Source of the DNA: CAZOEL01 sp964578835 | GTDB lineage: Bacteria > Desulfobacterota > Syntrophobacteria > Syntrophobacterales > Syntrophobacteraceae | Assembly: GCA_964578835.1 (NCBI GenBank) | Contig: CAZOEL010000021.1 | Location: 23,436-87,435, forward strand | Length of the DNA: 64,000 bases | Reading direction: 5' to 3' | In this document: positions 17,393-27,571 of the stretch, piece by piece | Layout of the letters: every line of letters starts with the position of its first letter | Numbering within the stretch: the stretch's first letter is position 1 | Position numbers and translations under genes: made by a program | The notes under the pieces: model-generated | What the model was told of the DNA's origin: nothing | The model's input: the letters and a program-made list of their open reading frames with translations, nothing else | The model's database searches: none

Positions 17393-18856
17393 CTAAAGCA
17401 ATCCGCCAACAGACCAATTCGCCCACTCCCTGATCGATGAGGGGAGAATCCCAATCTGCAGTGTTGCCCATACTGCAATGATGAGGGCAAGAGTACAAAA
17501 TGCAGGGATTCTCAGGCTCGCTACAGGCTGCTTTTCTTCCGCAGGTTGAGAGTACATAGTAACTACGAGACGGAGATAATAGTATGCAGCAACCACGCTG
17601 TTGAGGACGCCAATGATGGCGAGTCCAATTTGCCCCACTTCAATAACGGCTCCAAACATAAAGAACTTGGCAACAAACCCAGCCGTGGGAGGAACGCCGG
17701 CTAGAGAGAAGAGAAATATGCTCATGACCGCGGCAAGGGCTGGGTAACGAAAACCCAGTCCACGAAAATCAGAGAAGTTCTCCCCTTCCCCAAACCGATC
17801 CTGCAGCACCACCATCACGCCGAAAGGACCGACGTTCATGAAGGTGTAGACCAGCAGATATATCAACATGGCGGAAAGCCCGTTTTGCGAAAAAGCGACA
17901 AAGGCCATGAGTATATAGCCGGCATGAGCAATGCTCGAATAAGCCAGCATGCGCTTCACGTTATCTTGAACCAGGGCGAAGACATTGCCTGCGGTCATCG
18001 TCAAAACGCACAGCACCCACAGGACCGGCGCCCAGTAAGGCTGAATTGAAGGCGCGGCGATCCAGAAGAAGCGCCCCAAAGCGGCAAAGATTGCAGCCTT
18101 TACCCCAACGGACATGTAAGCCGTGATGGGAGTCGGAGCGCCTTGGTACACATCCGGAGTCCACATATGGAAGGGCACTAGCGCCATTTTGAATCCGAAG
18201 CCCACAAGCATTAGAGCGATGCCAAAGAATAGAGGCGAGTCTTTGAGCCAGTCAGCCTTGGCCAATTCCACCGCTATTGCGCTCAGAGAGAGAGTGCCCG
18301 TCGAACCGTAGACAAAAGTCATGCCATAGAGGAAAAAGCCGGAAGCGAAAGCTCCCAATAGAAAATACTTGAGCGATGCCTCGTTGGATTGGGCTTCGGT
18401 CTTATAAATCCCAACCAGGATGTAGATTGATATCGAGAGGATTTCGAGGCCCAGAAAAACCATAATGAGGTTGGCGGCCTGAGCCATCAACATCATTCCG
18501 AGGGTGCTGAAAAGAAGAAGGCTGTAGTACTCGCCAATGTTGGCATTGTGCTTTTCCAGCGTAGATGCGGAAAGCAAAACGACAAGCACCGTGCCGGCCA
18601 ACAAGACGATGTGGAAGAAAATCGTGAAATTATCGGCATAAAGCATCTGCCCGAAAAGCTCGCGTTGAGCCGGTAGCGGCAGCGCGAGAGACAACAGGGC
18701 AAACGCGCTCCCAGCCAGAGCCACATAGTCGAGCTTCCCTTTCCGGCCCGGTGGAGTGAAAGCGTCCATGAGCAGAATTATGATACCCGCCACGAATAGT
18801 ATGAGAATCGGGAGTATCCCAGCTGCGCAATCGTAAAAACTGTCCATGCCTTTCAT
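17393..18856 (-). CDS. nuoN: NADH-quinone oxidoreductase subunit N
   Basis: The 487-residue, about 14-helix antiporter-like subunit of complex I has the proton-channel Lys and Glu residues expected in helices 5 and 8 (FLGLEILSISIYILVGIY, GFGFKMALVPFHMWTPDVYQGAP). It is the last gene of the nuo operon, 73 bases after nuoM. Either of two Met codons (residues 1 and 4) could be the start. It pumps protons as part of the membrane arm. Confidence 0.96.
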   Translation of the reverse strand: MKGMDSFYDCAAGILPILILFVAGIIILLMDAFTPPGRKGKLDYVALAGSAFALLSLALPLPAQRELFGQMLYADNFTIFFHIVLLAGTVLVVLLSASTLEKHNANIGEYYSLLLFSTLGMMLMAQAANLIMVFLGLEILSISIYILVGIYKTEAQSNEASLKYFLLGAFASGFFLYGMTFVYGSTGTLSLSAIAVELAKADWLKDSPLFFGIALMLVGFGFKMALVPFHMWTPDVYQGAPTPITAYMSVGVKAAIFAALGRFFWIAAPSIQPYWAPVLWVLCVLTMTAGNVFALVQDNVKRMLAYSSIAHAGYILMAFVAFSQNGLSAMLIYLLVYTFMNVGPFGVMVVLQDRFGEGENFSDFRGLGFRYPALAAVMSIFLFSLAGVPPTAGFVAKFFMFGAVIEVGQIGLAIIGVLNSVVAAYYYLRLVVTMYSQPAEEKQPVASLRIPAFCTLALIIAVWATLQIGILPSSIREWANWSVGGLL

Positions 18857-18929
18857 AAGGTATCTTTCGTTTAATTTGCTCTTATCATGTTATGTCGGTC
18901 GAACCGTTCGACAATCCACGAACAACGAA

Positions 18930-20483
18930 TTAGAAATGCGACGTCTTCAGGACCTTTCCAACGTCAAGGCTATTTTGGGCCACATTCCCAGCCGATTTCA
19001 GCCGGATGATCACTGCTTCCACTGACGCCTCGGTTTTACTCAGGAATGTGCCGGGATACACCCCAATCCAGACAATCAAGATAATGAGCGGGACTAACAG
19101 CCCGATCTCTCGGGGAACGAGATCTTTGAGGTTCCGATTTTCGTCCCGGGTTAGCGCTCCGAACATCACCCGCTGGAACATCCAGAGCATATACCAGGCG
19201 GCCAGGATAACGCCTGTGGCGGCGATTACAGCCCAGATCGGATTGGCGTTGAAAGCCCCCAGCAGGATCAGGAACTCCCCGATGAAACCATTGAGGCCGG
19301 GAAGTCCAATGGAAGACAGCGTGACAATCATAAAAAAGACCGCAAAAACGGGAACTGCTTTGGTTAACCCGCCAAAGTCTGCAATCAAGCGAGTATGGCG
19401 ACGCTCATAGATCATGCCGACCAGAAGAAACAGCGCTCCAGTGCTTAGCCCGTGGTTGACCATCTGAAGGAGCCCGCCTTGTATGCCTTGAAAATTGAGG
19501 GTGAATATCCCCAGCATGACAAATCCGAGATGGCTGACGCTCGAAAAGGCGACAAGCCTCTTCAGATCCTTCTGGACCAAGGACATGAAGGCGCCGTAAA
19601 CGATGCCTATAACGGCGAGGCAAGACATCAGAGGAACAAAAGTAACCGAGGCGTCCGGAAAAAGCGTGAGGTTGAAGCGAAGGAAGCCATAGGTTCCCAT
19701 CTTGAGGAGAACGCCCGCAAGAATGACGCTCCCAACGGTCGGCGCCTCGGTATGAGCGTCCGGCAGCCAGGTGTGGAACGGGAAAACGGGCACCTTGATC
19801 GCAAAAGCGACTGCAAACGCTAAGAAAAGCCAAATCTGCAAAGCCATTGGAAGCGTAAGGCTCTGAAAGCTCAGCAAATCGAAAGTAAAGACTCCGGTCG
19901 TTTTCCCTTGGTGCCAGTAAAGCACAAGGATGCCGACCAGCATGAGCACGGAGCCGGCCATCGTGTAGAGAAAGAATTTGACGGCCGAATAGACTCTCCT
20001 CGCCGGATTTCCCCAGACGAGGATCAAGAGAAACATCGGGATAAGCGACAATTCCCAAAAAACATAAAAAAGGAAAAGATCAATCGAAGAAAAGACGCCG
20101 AGCATCCCCGTCTCGAGCAGCAGAAAGCAAATAAGGAACTCTTTGGTTCGATGCTTGATATCGGTCCAGCTCGCAAGGACGCAAATAGGCCCTAGAAGGC
20201 AGGTAAGCATGACAAGGAGAAGACTGATGCCATCAATACCAAGATAGTATTGGATTCCGGCATTTGGAAGCCAAGCGTGCTTCTCGACAAACTGCATGTC
20301 AGCAGTGCTCGGTTGAAACGATCCATAGAGGATGAGGGAAAACCCAAAAACCAGCATCGTTGTAACCAGAGCAATCCACTTTTGAAAACGATCGTTTTCC
20401 GGGTGGACGAAAATCAGCAACAAAATGCCGAGGAGTGGCAGAAAGACGATTGTAGAAAGCAAGGGAAACTGGAAACCATCCAT
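18930..20483 (-). CDS. nuoM: NADH-quinone oxidoreductase subunit M
   Basis: The 517-residue antiporter-like membrane subunit has the family motifs FYVFWELSLIPMFLLI (key Glu), FAIKVPVFPFHTWLPDAHTEAPT and LKRLVAFSSVSHLGFV. AAAGG lies ten bases before the ATG. It sits between nuoL and nuoN as in most nuo operons. Length and motifs are normal for an active proton-pumping subunit. Confidence 0.97.
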   Translation of the reverse strand: MDGFQFPLLSTIVFLPLLGILLLIFVHPENDRFQKWIALVTTMLVFGFSLILYGSFQPSTADMQFVEKHAWLPNAGIQYYLGIDGISLLLVMLTCLLGPICVLASWTDIKHRTKEFLICFLLLETGMLGVFSSIDLFLFYVFWELSLIPMFLLILVWGNPARRVYSAVKFFLYTMAGSVLMLVGILVLYWHQGKTTGVFTFDLLSFQSLTLPMALQIWLFLAFAVAFAIKVPVFPFHTWLPDAHTEAPTVGSVILAGVLLKMGTYGFLRFNLTLFPDASVTFVPLMSCLAVIGIVYGAFMSLVQKDLKRLVAFSSVSHLGFVMLGIFTLNFQGIQGGLLQMVNHGLSTGALFLLVGMIYERRHTRLIADFGGLTKAVPVFAVFFMIVTLSSIGLPGLNGFIGEFLILLGAFNANPIWAVIAATGVILAAWYMLWMFQRVMFGALTRDENRNLKDLVPREIGLLVPLIILIVWIGVYPGTFLSKTEASVEAVIIRLKSAGNVAQNSLDVGKVLKTSHF

Positions 20484-20545
20484 ACGGCTCTACCTTTAAG
20501 TAGTTTGATTAAAATAACGTACAAAAGGCCCGAAGCTCGACCTGT

Positions 20546-22489
20546 CTATCTCAGGACCGTGTACACGAACAGAGCGCATGCGCCTACAAGCACGCTGAGG
20601 GCGTAATGATGCACATACCCGGTCTGGATTCTTCGAGCTTTATCCGCGATGCCGGTAAAGAATCTTCCGACCGCATTCACGACAGTATCGATAACTCCTA
20701 GGTCGAAATGCGCTAAAACCCATTCAGACGAGCTCTGCAACGGCCTGATGACCACAGCCTGATAGAGCTCATCAATGTAGTATTTGTTGTACAAGGTTCT
20801 GTAAATTCCGGCATGGCGCTCAGCAAGCAGCGCCGGGCGCTTTGTATCCTTCAAATAGAACAGGAAGGCAAAAGAAATACCGGTGATGGCGATGATCAAA
20901 GACAGCCCCATCAACGCGCCCTCGACCCAATGCGCCGGGTGCGCGGCGTGATGCTGCGCAAGGATGGCGTGGGCAGGACTGAAAACAGGGGCGAGGAAAT
21001 CCCCGAACCGCTTGCCATGCTCGATAAAAGGAATCTGGACCCATCCGCCAACAAGCGACAGAACTGCCAGGATGATCAGAGGAATGCGCATGGTCGGGGG
21101 AGCTTCGTGCACATGGTGATGCGCGCCGTGCTCCATTCGTGAAGTCCCATGAAAAGTCAGGAAGATCAGTCGGAACATGTAAAAAGCGGTCAAAAGCGCG
21201 CCTAAGAGCCCAAGAGCATACAGGATCTTATTTCCGCTCACCCAGGCGTCCCAGAGAATTTCATCTTTGCTGAAAAAACCGGCGAAGGGAAATATGCCGG
21301 CAATGGCTAGAGCGCCGACCACAAAAATTGTGTAGGTTACCGGCAAATCCTTCCTCAGGCCGCCCATTTTGCGAATGTCCTGTTCTCCGCCAAGAGCGTG
21401 GATAACGCTGCCGGAGCCAAGAAAGAGAAGGGCTTTGAAGAAGGCGTGCGTCATGAGGTGGAAAACGCCGGCTGTGAAGGCGCCTACTCCGCAGGCGAGA
21501 AACATGTAGCCGAGTTGGCTTACGGTGGAATATGCAAGGACTCGCTTGATATCGTTTTGCACGAGACCGATTGTGGCGGCAAAAAGAGCCGTCGCGCAAC
21601 CGATAACGGCGACAACGCCAAGCGTAAAAGGAGATAAAGCATAGAGGATCGAGCAGCGGGCCACCATATAAACGCCGGCGGTCACCATGGTTGCGGCATG
21701 GATTAGAGCGGAGACCGGGGTCGGACCTTCCATGGCGTCAGGAAGCCATACATAGAGAGGAATCTGAGCGGACTTTCCGGTTGCCCCAAGGAAGAGCAGC
21801 AACGTCACGGCGACCACTATCGCGTCTCCGGGCAAGAATCTGCTCTCAGCCATTTTGAAAACATCCTGGAAGTTCAGGGTGCCGAAAGTCCAGAAGATAA
21901 GAAAGATGGCCAAAAGGAAGCCAAAATCGCCGATTCGGTTTACTACGAACGCTTTCTTCCCGGCATCGGCCGCAGACTGCTTCTCATAGAAAAATCCAAT
22001 CAGCAGATACGAACAGAGTCCTACGCCTTCCCAGCCGACAAACATGAGGAGAAAATTATTGGCCATTACCAGCACCAACATAGCCGAGGCAAAAAGATTG
22101 AGGTAGGCAAAAAACCGCGAAAAGCCGGGATCGTCGTGCATATACCCGATGGAATAAACATGAATGAGGAAGCCTACCCCCGTCACGACCAGCAGCATCA
22201 CCATACTCAAAGGATCGATGAGAAAAGCCGCGTCTACGCTAAACTTGGCGGCGGGAGACCATGACATATAGCCCGATTGTATCCATGTATAGAAAACGGG
22301 CTCAAAAATGCGATTGCCTGCGGGTTTGCCGAGCATCTGCGCAAGAATAGACACAGCCAGAAGGAAGGAGGCGCCGATTGTCGAGCAGGCGACTACCCCT
22401 ATAATCCGTTTGCTCAGGCGAGCTCCAAAAAAGCCGTTGATTAGAAAGCCTAAAAACGGCAGCACTGGGATCAGCCACGAATATTCCAA
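20546..22489 (-). CDS. nuoL: NADH-quinone oxidoreductase subunit L
   Basis: The 647-residue antiporter-like subunit has about 16 membrane segments and the lateral helix at the C-terminus. Motifs include FVGWEGVGLCSYLLIGF, IPLYVWLPDAMEGPTPVSAL and HAFFKALLFLGSGSVIHA. The start codon is TTG at 22489, preceded by AAAGGA, and the frame gives the usual N-terminus (MEYSWLIPVLPF). It carries protons across the distal membrane arm. It lies 14 bases after nuoK. Confidence 0.97.
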   Translation of the reverse strand: MEYSWLIPVLPFLGFLINGFFGARLSKRIIGVVACSTIGASFLLAVSILAQMLGKPAGNRIFEPVFYTWIQSGYMSWSPAAKFSVDAAFLIDPLSMVMLLVVTGVGFLIHVYSIGYMHDDPGFSRFFAYLNLFASAMLVLVMANNFLLMFVGWEGVGLCSYLLIGFFYEKQSAADAGKKAFVVNRIGDFGFLLAIFLIFWTFGTLNFQDVFKMAESRFLPGDAIVVAVTLLLFLGATGKSAQIPLYVWLPDAMEGPTPVSALIHAATMVTAGVYMVARCSILYALSPFTLGVVAVIGCATALFAATIGLVQNDIKRVLAYSTVSQLGYMFLACGVGAFTAGVFHLMTHAFFKALLFLGSGSVIHALGGEQDIRKMGGLRKDLPVTYTIFVVGALAIAGIFPFAGFFSKDEILWDAWVSGNKILYALGLLGALLTAFYMFRLIFLTFHGTSRMEHGAHHHVHEAPPTMRIPLIILAVLSLVGGWVQIPFIEHGKRFGDFLAPVFSPAHAILAQHHAAHPAHWVEGALMGLSLIIAITGISFAFLFYLKDTKRPALLAERHAGIYRTLYNKYYIDELYQAVVIRPLQSSSEWVLAHFDLGVIDTVVNAVGRFFTGIADKARRIQTGYVHHYALSVLVGACALFVYTVLR

Positions 22490-22502
22490 CTGTAATCCTT
22501 TC

Positions 22503-22805
22503 TTACCATCTCATCAGGTTCATCTTGTCAACGAAGATACTGTTCCAGTTTCGATAAAGAACCACAATAATGGCCAGCCCAACAGTAACTTCGGCGGCTG
22601 CTACCACCATGATGAAAAACACGAATATCTGACCGTCCAAGCCTCCCAAAAACCGGGAGAAGGCGACGAAGCTCAGGTTTGCAGCGTTAAGCATCATTTC
22701 GATAGACATGAATATCACGATGGCGTTGCGGCGCAGTAACACGCCGAACACGCCGAGACTAAACAAAATCGCGCTCACCAGCAGATAATAGGATAAAGGA
22801 ACCAT
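22503..22805 (-). CDS. nuoK: NADH-quinone oxidoreductase subunit K
   Basis: The 100-residue, three-helix subunit starts MVPLSYYLLVSAILF, matching the usual NuoK N-terminus; GGAGAG lies just before this ATG. The two membrane Glu residues used in proton transfer are present (FMSIEMMLNAANL and AAAEVTVGLAI). Upstream in-frame ATG and TTG codons (22817, 22823) are less likely starts. Confidence 0.95.
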   Translation of the reverse strand: MVPLSYYLLVSAILFSLGVFGVLLRRNAIVIFMSIEMMLNAANLSFVAFSRFLGGLDGQIFVFFIMVVAAAEVTVGLAIIVVLYRNWNSIFVDKMNLMRW

Positions 22806-22910
22806 CTGTCTCTCCATTGACAAAGGACCAGCGGAATGCTCTTTTCACAGGGCATCGAAGCACGCCTGCACAATACGCCCACATAAATATTCTAGATAAA
22901 ACAGGCTATA

Positions 22911-23429
22911 TTACTTTGCCGCCCTTTTCGCCAACACTATGACGCCAATCACCGCCACCAGGAGCAGAACCGATGTGATCTCGAACGGCAGATAATAATC
23001 CTGAAAGAGCAATAAGCCCACGGATTGGATGTTGTCGACCTGCCCCATCCCTTGTTGAGCAGGCGCCGTCCCCGCATCGCCGAACTTTCCGGCTGAATTG
23101 AAGATGGCCGTAGCCGCGCTGGCGAGCATGATCAAAACAAACGGGGCGGCGTACATGGCTCTGCTGCGGTATCCGGATTTTTCCTCATCTCGAGGCTTCA
23201 AATTGAGCAGCATGATGACGAACAAAAAGAGAACCATTATCGCCCCGGCATACACCAGAACCTGCATCAGAGCGATGAACTCGGCCTGCAAAAGCAGGTA
23301 GAGCCCTCCCATGGAAAAGAAGGTAACAATGAGAAAAAGCGCGCTCTTGACCGGATGCGGGTTGAATATCACCATCGCTCCGGATCCGATGCTTATGGCG
23401 GAAAGAGATAAGAAAAGAACAAGCTCCAT
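22911..23429 (-). CDS. nuoJ: NADH-quinone oxidoreductase subunit J
   Basis: The 172-residue, five-helix subunit has the conserved VLVYAGAIMVLFLFVIMLL segment around the pi-bulge helix. The ribosome binding site GGAGGGGG overlaps the 3' end of nuoI, so the two are coupled. The middle region (about residues 85-130) is polar and variable, as in other NuoJ proteins. Confidence 0.95.
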   Translation of the reverse strand: MELVLFLSLSAISIGSGAMVIFNPHPVKSALFLIVTFFSMGGLYLLLQAEFIALMQVLVYAGAIMVLFLFVIMLLNLKPRDEEKSGYRSRAMYAAPFVLIMLASAATAIFNSAGKFGDAGTAPAQQGMGQVDNIQSVGLLLFQDYYLPFEITSVLLLVAVIGVIVLAKRAAK

Positions 23430-23432
23430 CGA

Positions 23433-23837
23433 CTATTCCCCCTCCAACAGCTTCTCCCTGTCATAAAGGAGCTTATTTCTGTCATACTCCGACAGTTCGT
23501 ATTTTCTGTTCAGACGAATGGCGTCCTTAGGGCACGCCTGCTGGCAATAGCCGCAGAAAATGCAGCGCGCCACATCGATAACGAATTTTCGCGGGTACTT
23601 CTCGTGCATCTCCTGCCCGGCGGCCGGCTCGACGGTAATCGCTCCGGACGGACATACCGTCGCGCACAATTGGCAAGCCACACAGCGCAACTTCCCCTTT
23701 TCATCGCGGCGCAAAAACGGATGCCCTCTAAACCGTTCAGAGACTTCCCTTTTTTGTTCAGGATATTGAATGGTGATCGGTTTCCTGAAGCATTGCTCCA
23801 GGGTCTTCGACAATCCTTTTAACAGCGGTCCAATCAT
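23433..23837 (-). CDS. nuoI: NADH-quinone oxidoreductase subunit I
   Basis: The ferredoxin-like subunit of about 134 residues has two [4Fe-4S] motifs, CVACQLCATVCPSG and CIFCGYCQQACPKD, for clusters N6a and N6b. It is short for the family because the tail after the second motif is brief. The start is either ATG 23837 or GTG 23849; the GTG would overlap nuoH by seven bases. It passes electrons along the peripheral arm toward quinone. Confidence 0.95.
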   Translation of the reverse strand: MIGPLLKGLSKTLEQCFRKPITIQYPEQKREVSERFRGHPFLRRDEKGKLRCVACQLCATVCPSGAITVEPAAGQEMHEKYPRKFVIDVARCIFCGYCQQACPKDAIRLNRKYELSEYDRNKLLYDREKLLEGE

Positions 23838-23842
23838 AGTTT

Positions 23843-24868
23843 TTACCACAGTGTAAGAACGAGAGCCGTGATCAATACGTTCCCCAAAGACAAGGGCAAC
23901 ATAAACTTCCAGCCAAAATTCATCAACTGATCATATCTAACCCGCGGGAAAGTGGCGCGCACCCAAATGAAGAGAAAAACAAAGCAGAATGTCTTCAGGA
24001 CGAACCACAAGCCCGACGGAAGCCAGGGACCCTGCCAGCCGCCGAAATAGAGAGTCGCGGCGAGCGCGCTGACCGTGATGATATGAGCGTATTCGGCAAG
24101 CTGAAATAGGCCGAACTTCATTGAGCTGTATTCGGTATGATATCCTGCGACGAGCTCGTTCTCGCATTCGACCAGGTCGAAAGGCGTCCTGCAGGTCTCA
24201 GCGAAGGCCGCGCAAAGAAAAATACAAAATCCGAAGGGCTGATAGAAGATGAACCAAACGCTCGATTGCGCCTCTACGATATCGATCATGCGCATCGACC
24301 CAGCCACCATCAACACGCCGATGATCGACATGCCGAGCGCCAGTTCGTAGCTGATCATCTGCGCGGCGCTTCGGATTCCACCGAGCAGGGAATATTTGCT
24401 GTTAGAGCTCCAGCCGCCCAGAACAACGCCATAGACCGACAGCGACGAGATAGCGAGGATAAAAAGCATCCCGCCGCTCACATCGGCAATAACGCCTCGA
24501 TTGAGGGAAAGGGCGGCGAGATCGACCTCTTTTCCGAGGAAGCTCACCACATCGGGGGTTAACCTATCCGCAAAAGGGATAGCCATGAAAGGACTCAGCG
24601 CAGCCAGGGCGGTTATTCCCGGAGCAATCGTATAAATGAACCGCTCTGTTGTGATGACGGTGAAATCCTCTTTGAACATTAGCTTGATGCCGTCGGCAAG
24701 GGGCTGCAAAAGCCCCCAGGGTCCCACCCGATTGGGTCCATAGCGCAATTGCATGAACCCAAGCACCTTCCTTTCAAGCAGGGTTGCATAAGCCACAGCT
24801 GTCAGCAGCACGAGCAGCAACAGGAGTGACTTCACTAATGTGACTAGTATTACAGCCGCCCAGTCCAT
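23843..24868 (-). CDS. nuoH: NADH-quinone oxidoreductase subunit H
   Basis: The 341-residue, eight-helix subunit is at the quinone pocket. Motifs include ERKVLGFMQLRYGPNRVGP and the acidic loop AETCRTPFDLVECENELVAGYHTEYS. AGGA precedes the ATG. It couples quinone reduction to the membrane arm. Sequence and length are typical. Confidence 0.97.
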   Translation of the reverse strand: MDWAAVILVTLVKSLLLLLVLLTAVAYATLLERKVLGFMQLRYGPNRVGPWGLLQPLADGIKLMFKEDFTVITTERFIYTIAPGITALAALSPFMAIPFADRLTPDVVSFLGKEVDLAALSLNRGVIADVSGGMLFILAISSLSVYGVVLGGWSSNSKYSLLGGIRSAAQMISYELALGMSIIGVLMVAGSMRMIDIVEAQSSVWFIFYQPFGFCIFLCAAFAETCRTPFDLVECENELVAGYHTEYSSMKFGLFQLAEYAHIITVSALAATLYFGGWQGPWLPSGLWFVLKTFCFVFLFIWVRATFPRVRYDQLMNFGWKFMLPLSLGNVLITALVLTLW

Positions 24869-24875
24869 AATAATC

Positions 24876-27563
24876 CTAACCTTCTTTCACCTTTTCGATC
24901 CGCACGGAAGCCATATTGCCATCTCGCGTCAGACGATGGATTTGTAGATCGCTAAAATGCGCGGTCGCCTGGACGACTCCCGACGCCACCCGGCGATCCA
25001 ATCCCACGGGAGCGGAGAGCGCGCCCTTTTCCGAGATCACAGAAACCCTATCCCCTTCGGCAATTCCCAGCGAGAGCGCATCGTCCGGATTCATCCAAAC
25101 CTTGCCTTCTTCTTCAAGCTTGCTGGACCCCCATCCGTAGCGGCTCATTGTTCCAGACTGAAAAAGCGATTTTCCAATGTGGAGCATAAACGGATACCGA
25201 TCGTTCGTCTTTGCGGCCGCGGGGAGCCCCGGCGTTACAGGAATGAGACTGGGATTGAGCTTGCGCTTCCAGGATGTCGACCCAAGCTTGGACAGGTGTA
25301 GACGGTTCCACCAGAAGCCTTCCCCCTCGAGATCTTCAAAGGAGGCTTGATCGTAATAGGGGAAAACCCTGCGAATCTCGTCAAAAATCTCCGCCGCGCC
25401 ATTATAGCGCATCGCATAGCCGAGCTGATTGCTGAGATCCTGAATGATAGCCCAGTCCGGCTTTGGTCCCTGGACGAACGCCGTTCCCTTTTGAGCCTGC
25501 ACGCGCAGTTCGGTGCTGGTAAGGGTTCCAGGCGTTTCGAGCGAGCCAAAAGCCGGCAGAACGCAATGCGCCCTCGCAGCAGTCTCATTGAGGAAGACAT
25601 CCTGGCATACCAGCAGATCGAGGTTGCCGAGCGCCTTTTCCGTAAGATCCCGGTCCGGCAACGATGCAAGCAGATCGCTGCCGAGAACCAGCAGACCACG
25701 AATCGCGCTGGGGCCCTCCCCTGCAGCCGCCAGCATGGTCTCACGGAGGCTCAAGCCATTGGACTTCGGAACCGCCTTACCCCACGCCGCTTCAATATTT
25801 GCGGCGTCTTGAGGACTTACATATCCCGGCAGCCAGTCGGGAGCGACTCCCATGTCGGAGCAGCCCTGCGTATTCGCTTTTTCCGCGGTGAGATGCACTT
25901 TCAATTTCCTACCGAAAACCAGCATCAAGTCCGCAACGTAACGCGCCAGATCCTCACCGCCTACAACGCCCGAAAGATCCAGCCCCAAAATGAGGGAAGG
26001 ATTGCTCGCCTCTTTGAGAGCCAAGGCGATATCCCTGCACTCGGCCATGCGAATCCCGCTTGCCGCTTCAATCTCGGTCCAGGGTATCGAGTCCAGGTGC
26101 TTATGGAACTTTTGCTTCTGAGCGTACTCGAGAGGCTGTCCCTTTTTGATGGAGGAGTCTGCGAGGAAAGCCTTGAGGATTCCGACTAAAACATATCCGG
26201 AAGAGCCAGGCTTGCAATAAGCGTTGATTTGAGCCTTCGAGCGGAAGCGGGTTTTCCTTGAGCTAACAACGCAAAGGTTCTTCAACTGCTTTTCGAGGCG
26301 GCCTCGATTGATTGCCCACGCATAAGGAGGCATCTCTTTTTTGACATCGGCCCCAACGACGAGAACCATATCGGCCTGTCTCAGATCGTCCAGACATCCC
26401 AAGCCGAGCTGAAAACCGCGCAGCTCATTGATCTTCTTTTCCGCCGATCCACTATCGGGCCCATAAAGGATCTCGGGCGCGCCGAGGACCTGGACAAAAG
26501 CGCGCAGAAGCTTTTGATGATCGAGGCTTGCAGTGGAATCGATATTGGGCGTCCCGATTGCAAGTCGACACATCTTCTGGAAAAGGTAATTGGCCTCATT
26601 GCTGGATCGCGGAGAGCCGACTCCGGCGATCGCTTCCGGACCGTGGCTCTTTACCAGCTCACGAACCTTTCCAGCGACGAATTCCAAAGCTTCCTGCCAG
26701 CTAACCGGCTCGAGAGCGCCATTCTTGCGGATCATGGGCTCGGTGAGCCGCTGCGGATGCTGAAGGGCATCGAGGCTAAACCGGCCGCGGCTGCAAATCA
26801 GAATTCCATTGACGGGCTCGTCCTTGGATGAAGTGACTCGCTTTAGCTCACCTTTCCTGGTATTGAGCACCACATGGCATCCACCGCCGCAGTAGGAGCA
26901 GATTGCAGCCTGCCTATCGAGCTCCCACGCGCGCGCTTCGTACTTGAAGCCTTTGTCGATCAAGGCGCCGGTCGGACATACGGCGACGCATGAGCCGCAG
27001 TGCTCGCAGCTCATTGTCTTTGCGCCCGCGGTAACGACGGTGCGGTATCCCCGATTATTGAAATAAAGGGCTCCTGCGCCGACTCGCTCTCGGCAAACCC
27101 GTATACAGCGCTCGCAGTTCACGCACCGATCGGGATACCGCTCGATCAAAGGAGACCTGTCGTCGTATTCCGGAACCAGCTTGACAGCCTGGAACTGCTG
27201 GTCTTTGATCTTGAGCTCGCGGGTAAGATTCTGAAGCTCGCATTCTCCGCCCTTGTCGCAAATCGGGCAGTCGAGAACATGATTCATAAGGATCAATTGA
27301 AGGAGCTCACGCCGATAGCGGTCTATCTGCTCCGTATGCGTGGTCACCTGCATCTTGTCCGCAATCTGTGTCGTACAGGCGGGCACAGGCTTCGGAGGAC
27401 CAGGCTTGACATCCACTACACAAAGACGGCAGCAACCGATGGCATTGAGCGACGCATGGTGGCAGAGCCGCGGAATTCTGATCCCATTCGCATCCGCCAC
27501 CTCCAAGATGGTCGATCCAGGCTTCCCCTGAACCTCTATACCGTTTATCGTCAGAGAAATCAT
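24876..27563 (-). CDS. nuoG: NADH-quinone oxidoreductase subunit G
   Basis: The 895-residue iron-sulfur subunit has, in order: an N-terminal [2Fe-2S] ferredoxin domain (CHHASLNAIGCCRLC, Cys near 61), the CPICDKGGEC segment for N5 and N4 ligands, a two-cluster ferredoxin domain (CVNCERCIRVC, CEHCGSCVAVC), then a molybdopterin-oxidoreductase-like domain starting with CSYCGGGC (about residue 220), which may hold an extra [4Fe-4S] cluster (N7-like). The catalytic domain has no Mo function in complex I. The ribosome binding site is weak; nuoD ends nine bases upstream. Confidence 0.95.
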   Translation of the reverse strand: MISLTINGIEVQGKPGSTILEVADANGIRIPRLCHHASLNAIGCCRLCVVDVKPGPPKPVPACTTQIADKMQVTTHTEQIDRYRRELLQLILMNHVLDCPICDKGGECELQNLTRELKIKDQQFQAVKLVPEYDDRSPLIERYPDRCVNCERCIRVCRERVGAGALYFNNRGYRTVVTAGAKTMSCEHCGSCVAVCPTGALIDKGFKYEARAWELDRQAAICSYCGGGCHVVLNTRKGELKRVTSSKDEPVNGILICSRGRFSLDALQHPQRLTEPMIRKNGALEPVSWQEALEFVAGKVRELVKSHGPEAIAGVGSPRSSNEANYLFQKMCRLAIGTPNIDSTASLDHQKLLRAFVQVLGAPEILYGPDSGSAEKKINELRGFQLGLGCLDDLRQADMVLVVGADVKKEMPPYAWAINRGRLEKQLKNLCVVSSRKTRFRSKAQINAYCKPGSSGYVLVGILKAFLADSSIKKGQPLEYAQKQKFHKHLDSIPWTEIEAASGIRMAECRDIALALKEASNPSLILGLDLSGVVGGEDLARYVADLMLVFGRKLKVHLTAEKANTQGCSDMGVAPDWLPGYVSPQDAANIEAAWGKAVPKSNGLSLRETMLAAAGEGPSAIRGLLVLGSDLLASLPDRDLTEKALGNLDLLVCQDVFLNETAARAHCVLPAFGSLETPGTLTSTELRVQAQKGTAFVQGPKPDWAIIQDLSNQLGYAMRYNGAAEIFDEIRRVFPYYDQASFEDLEGEGFWWNRLHLSKLGSTSWKRKLNPSLIPVTPGLPAAAKTNDRYPFMLHIGKSLFQSGTMSRYGWGSSKLEEEGKVWMNPDDALSLGIAEGDRVSVISEKGALSAPVGLDRRVASGVVQATAHFSDLQIHRLTRDGNMASVRIEKVKEG

Positions 27564-27571
27564 TTTCTATA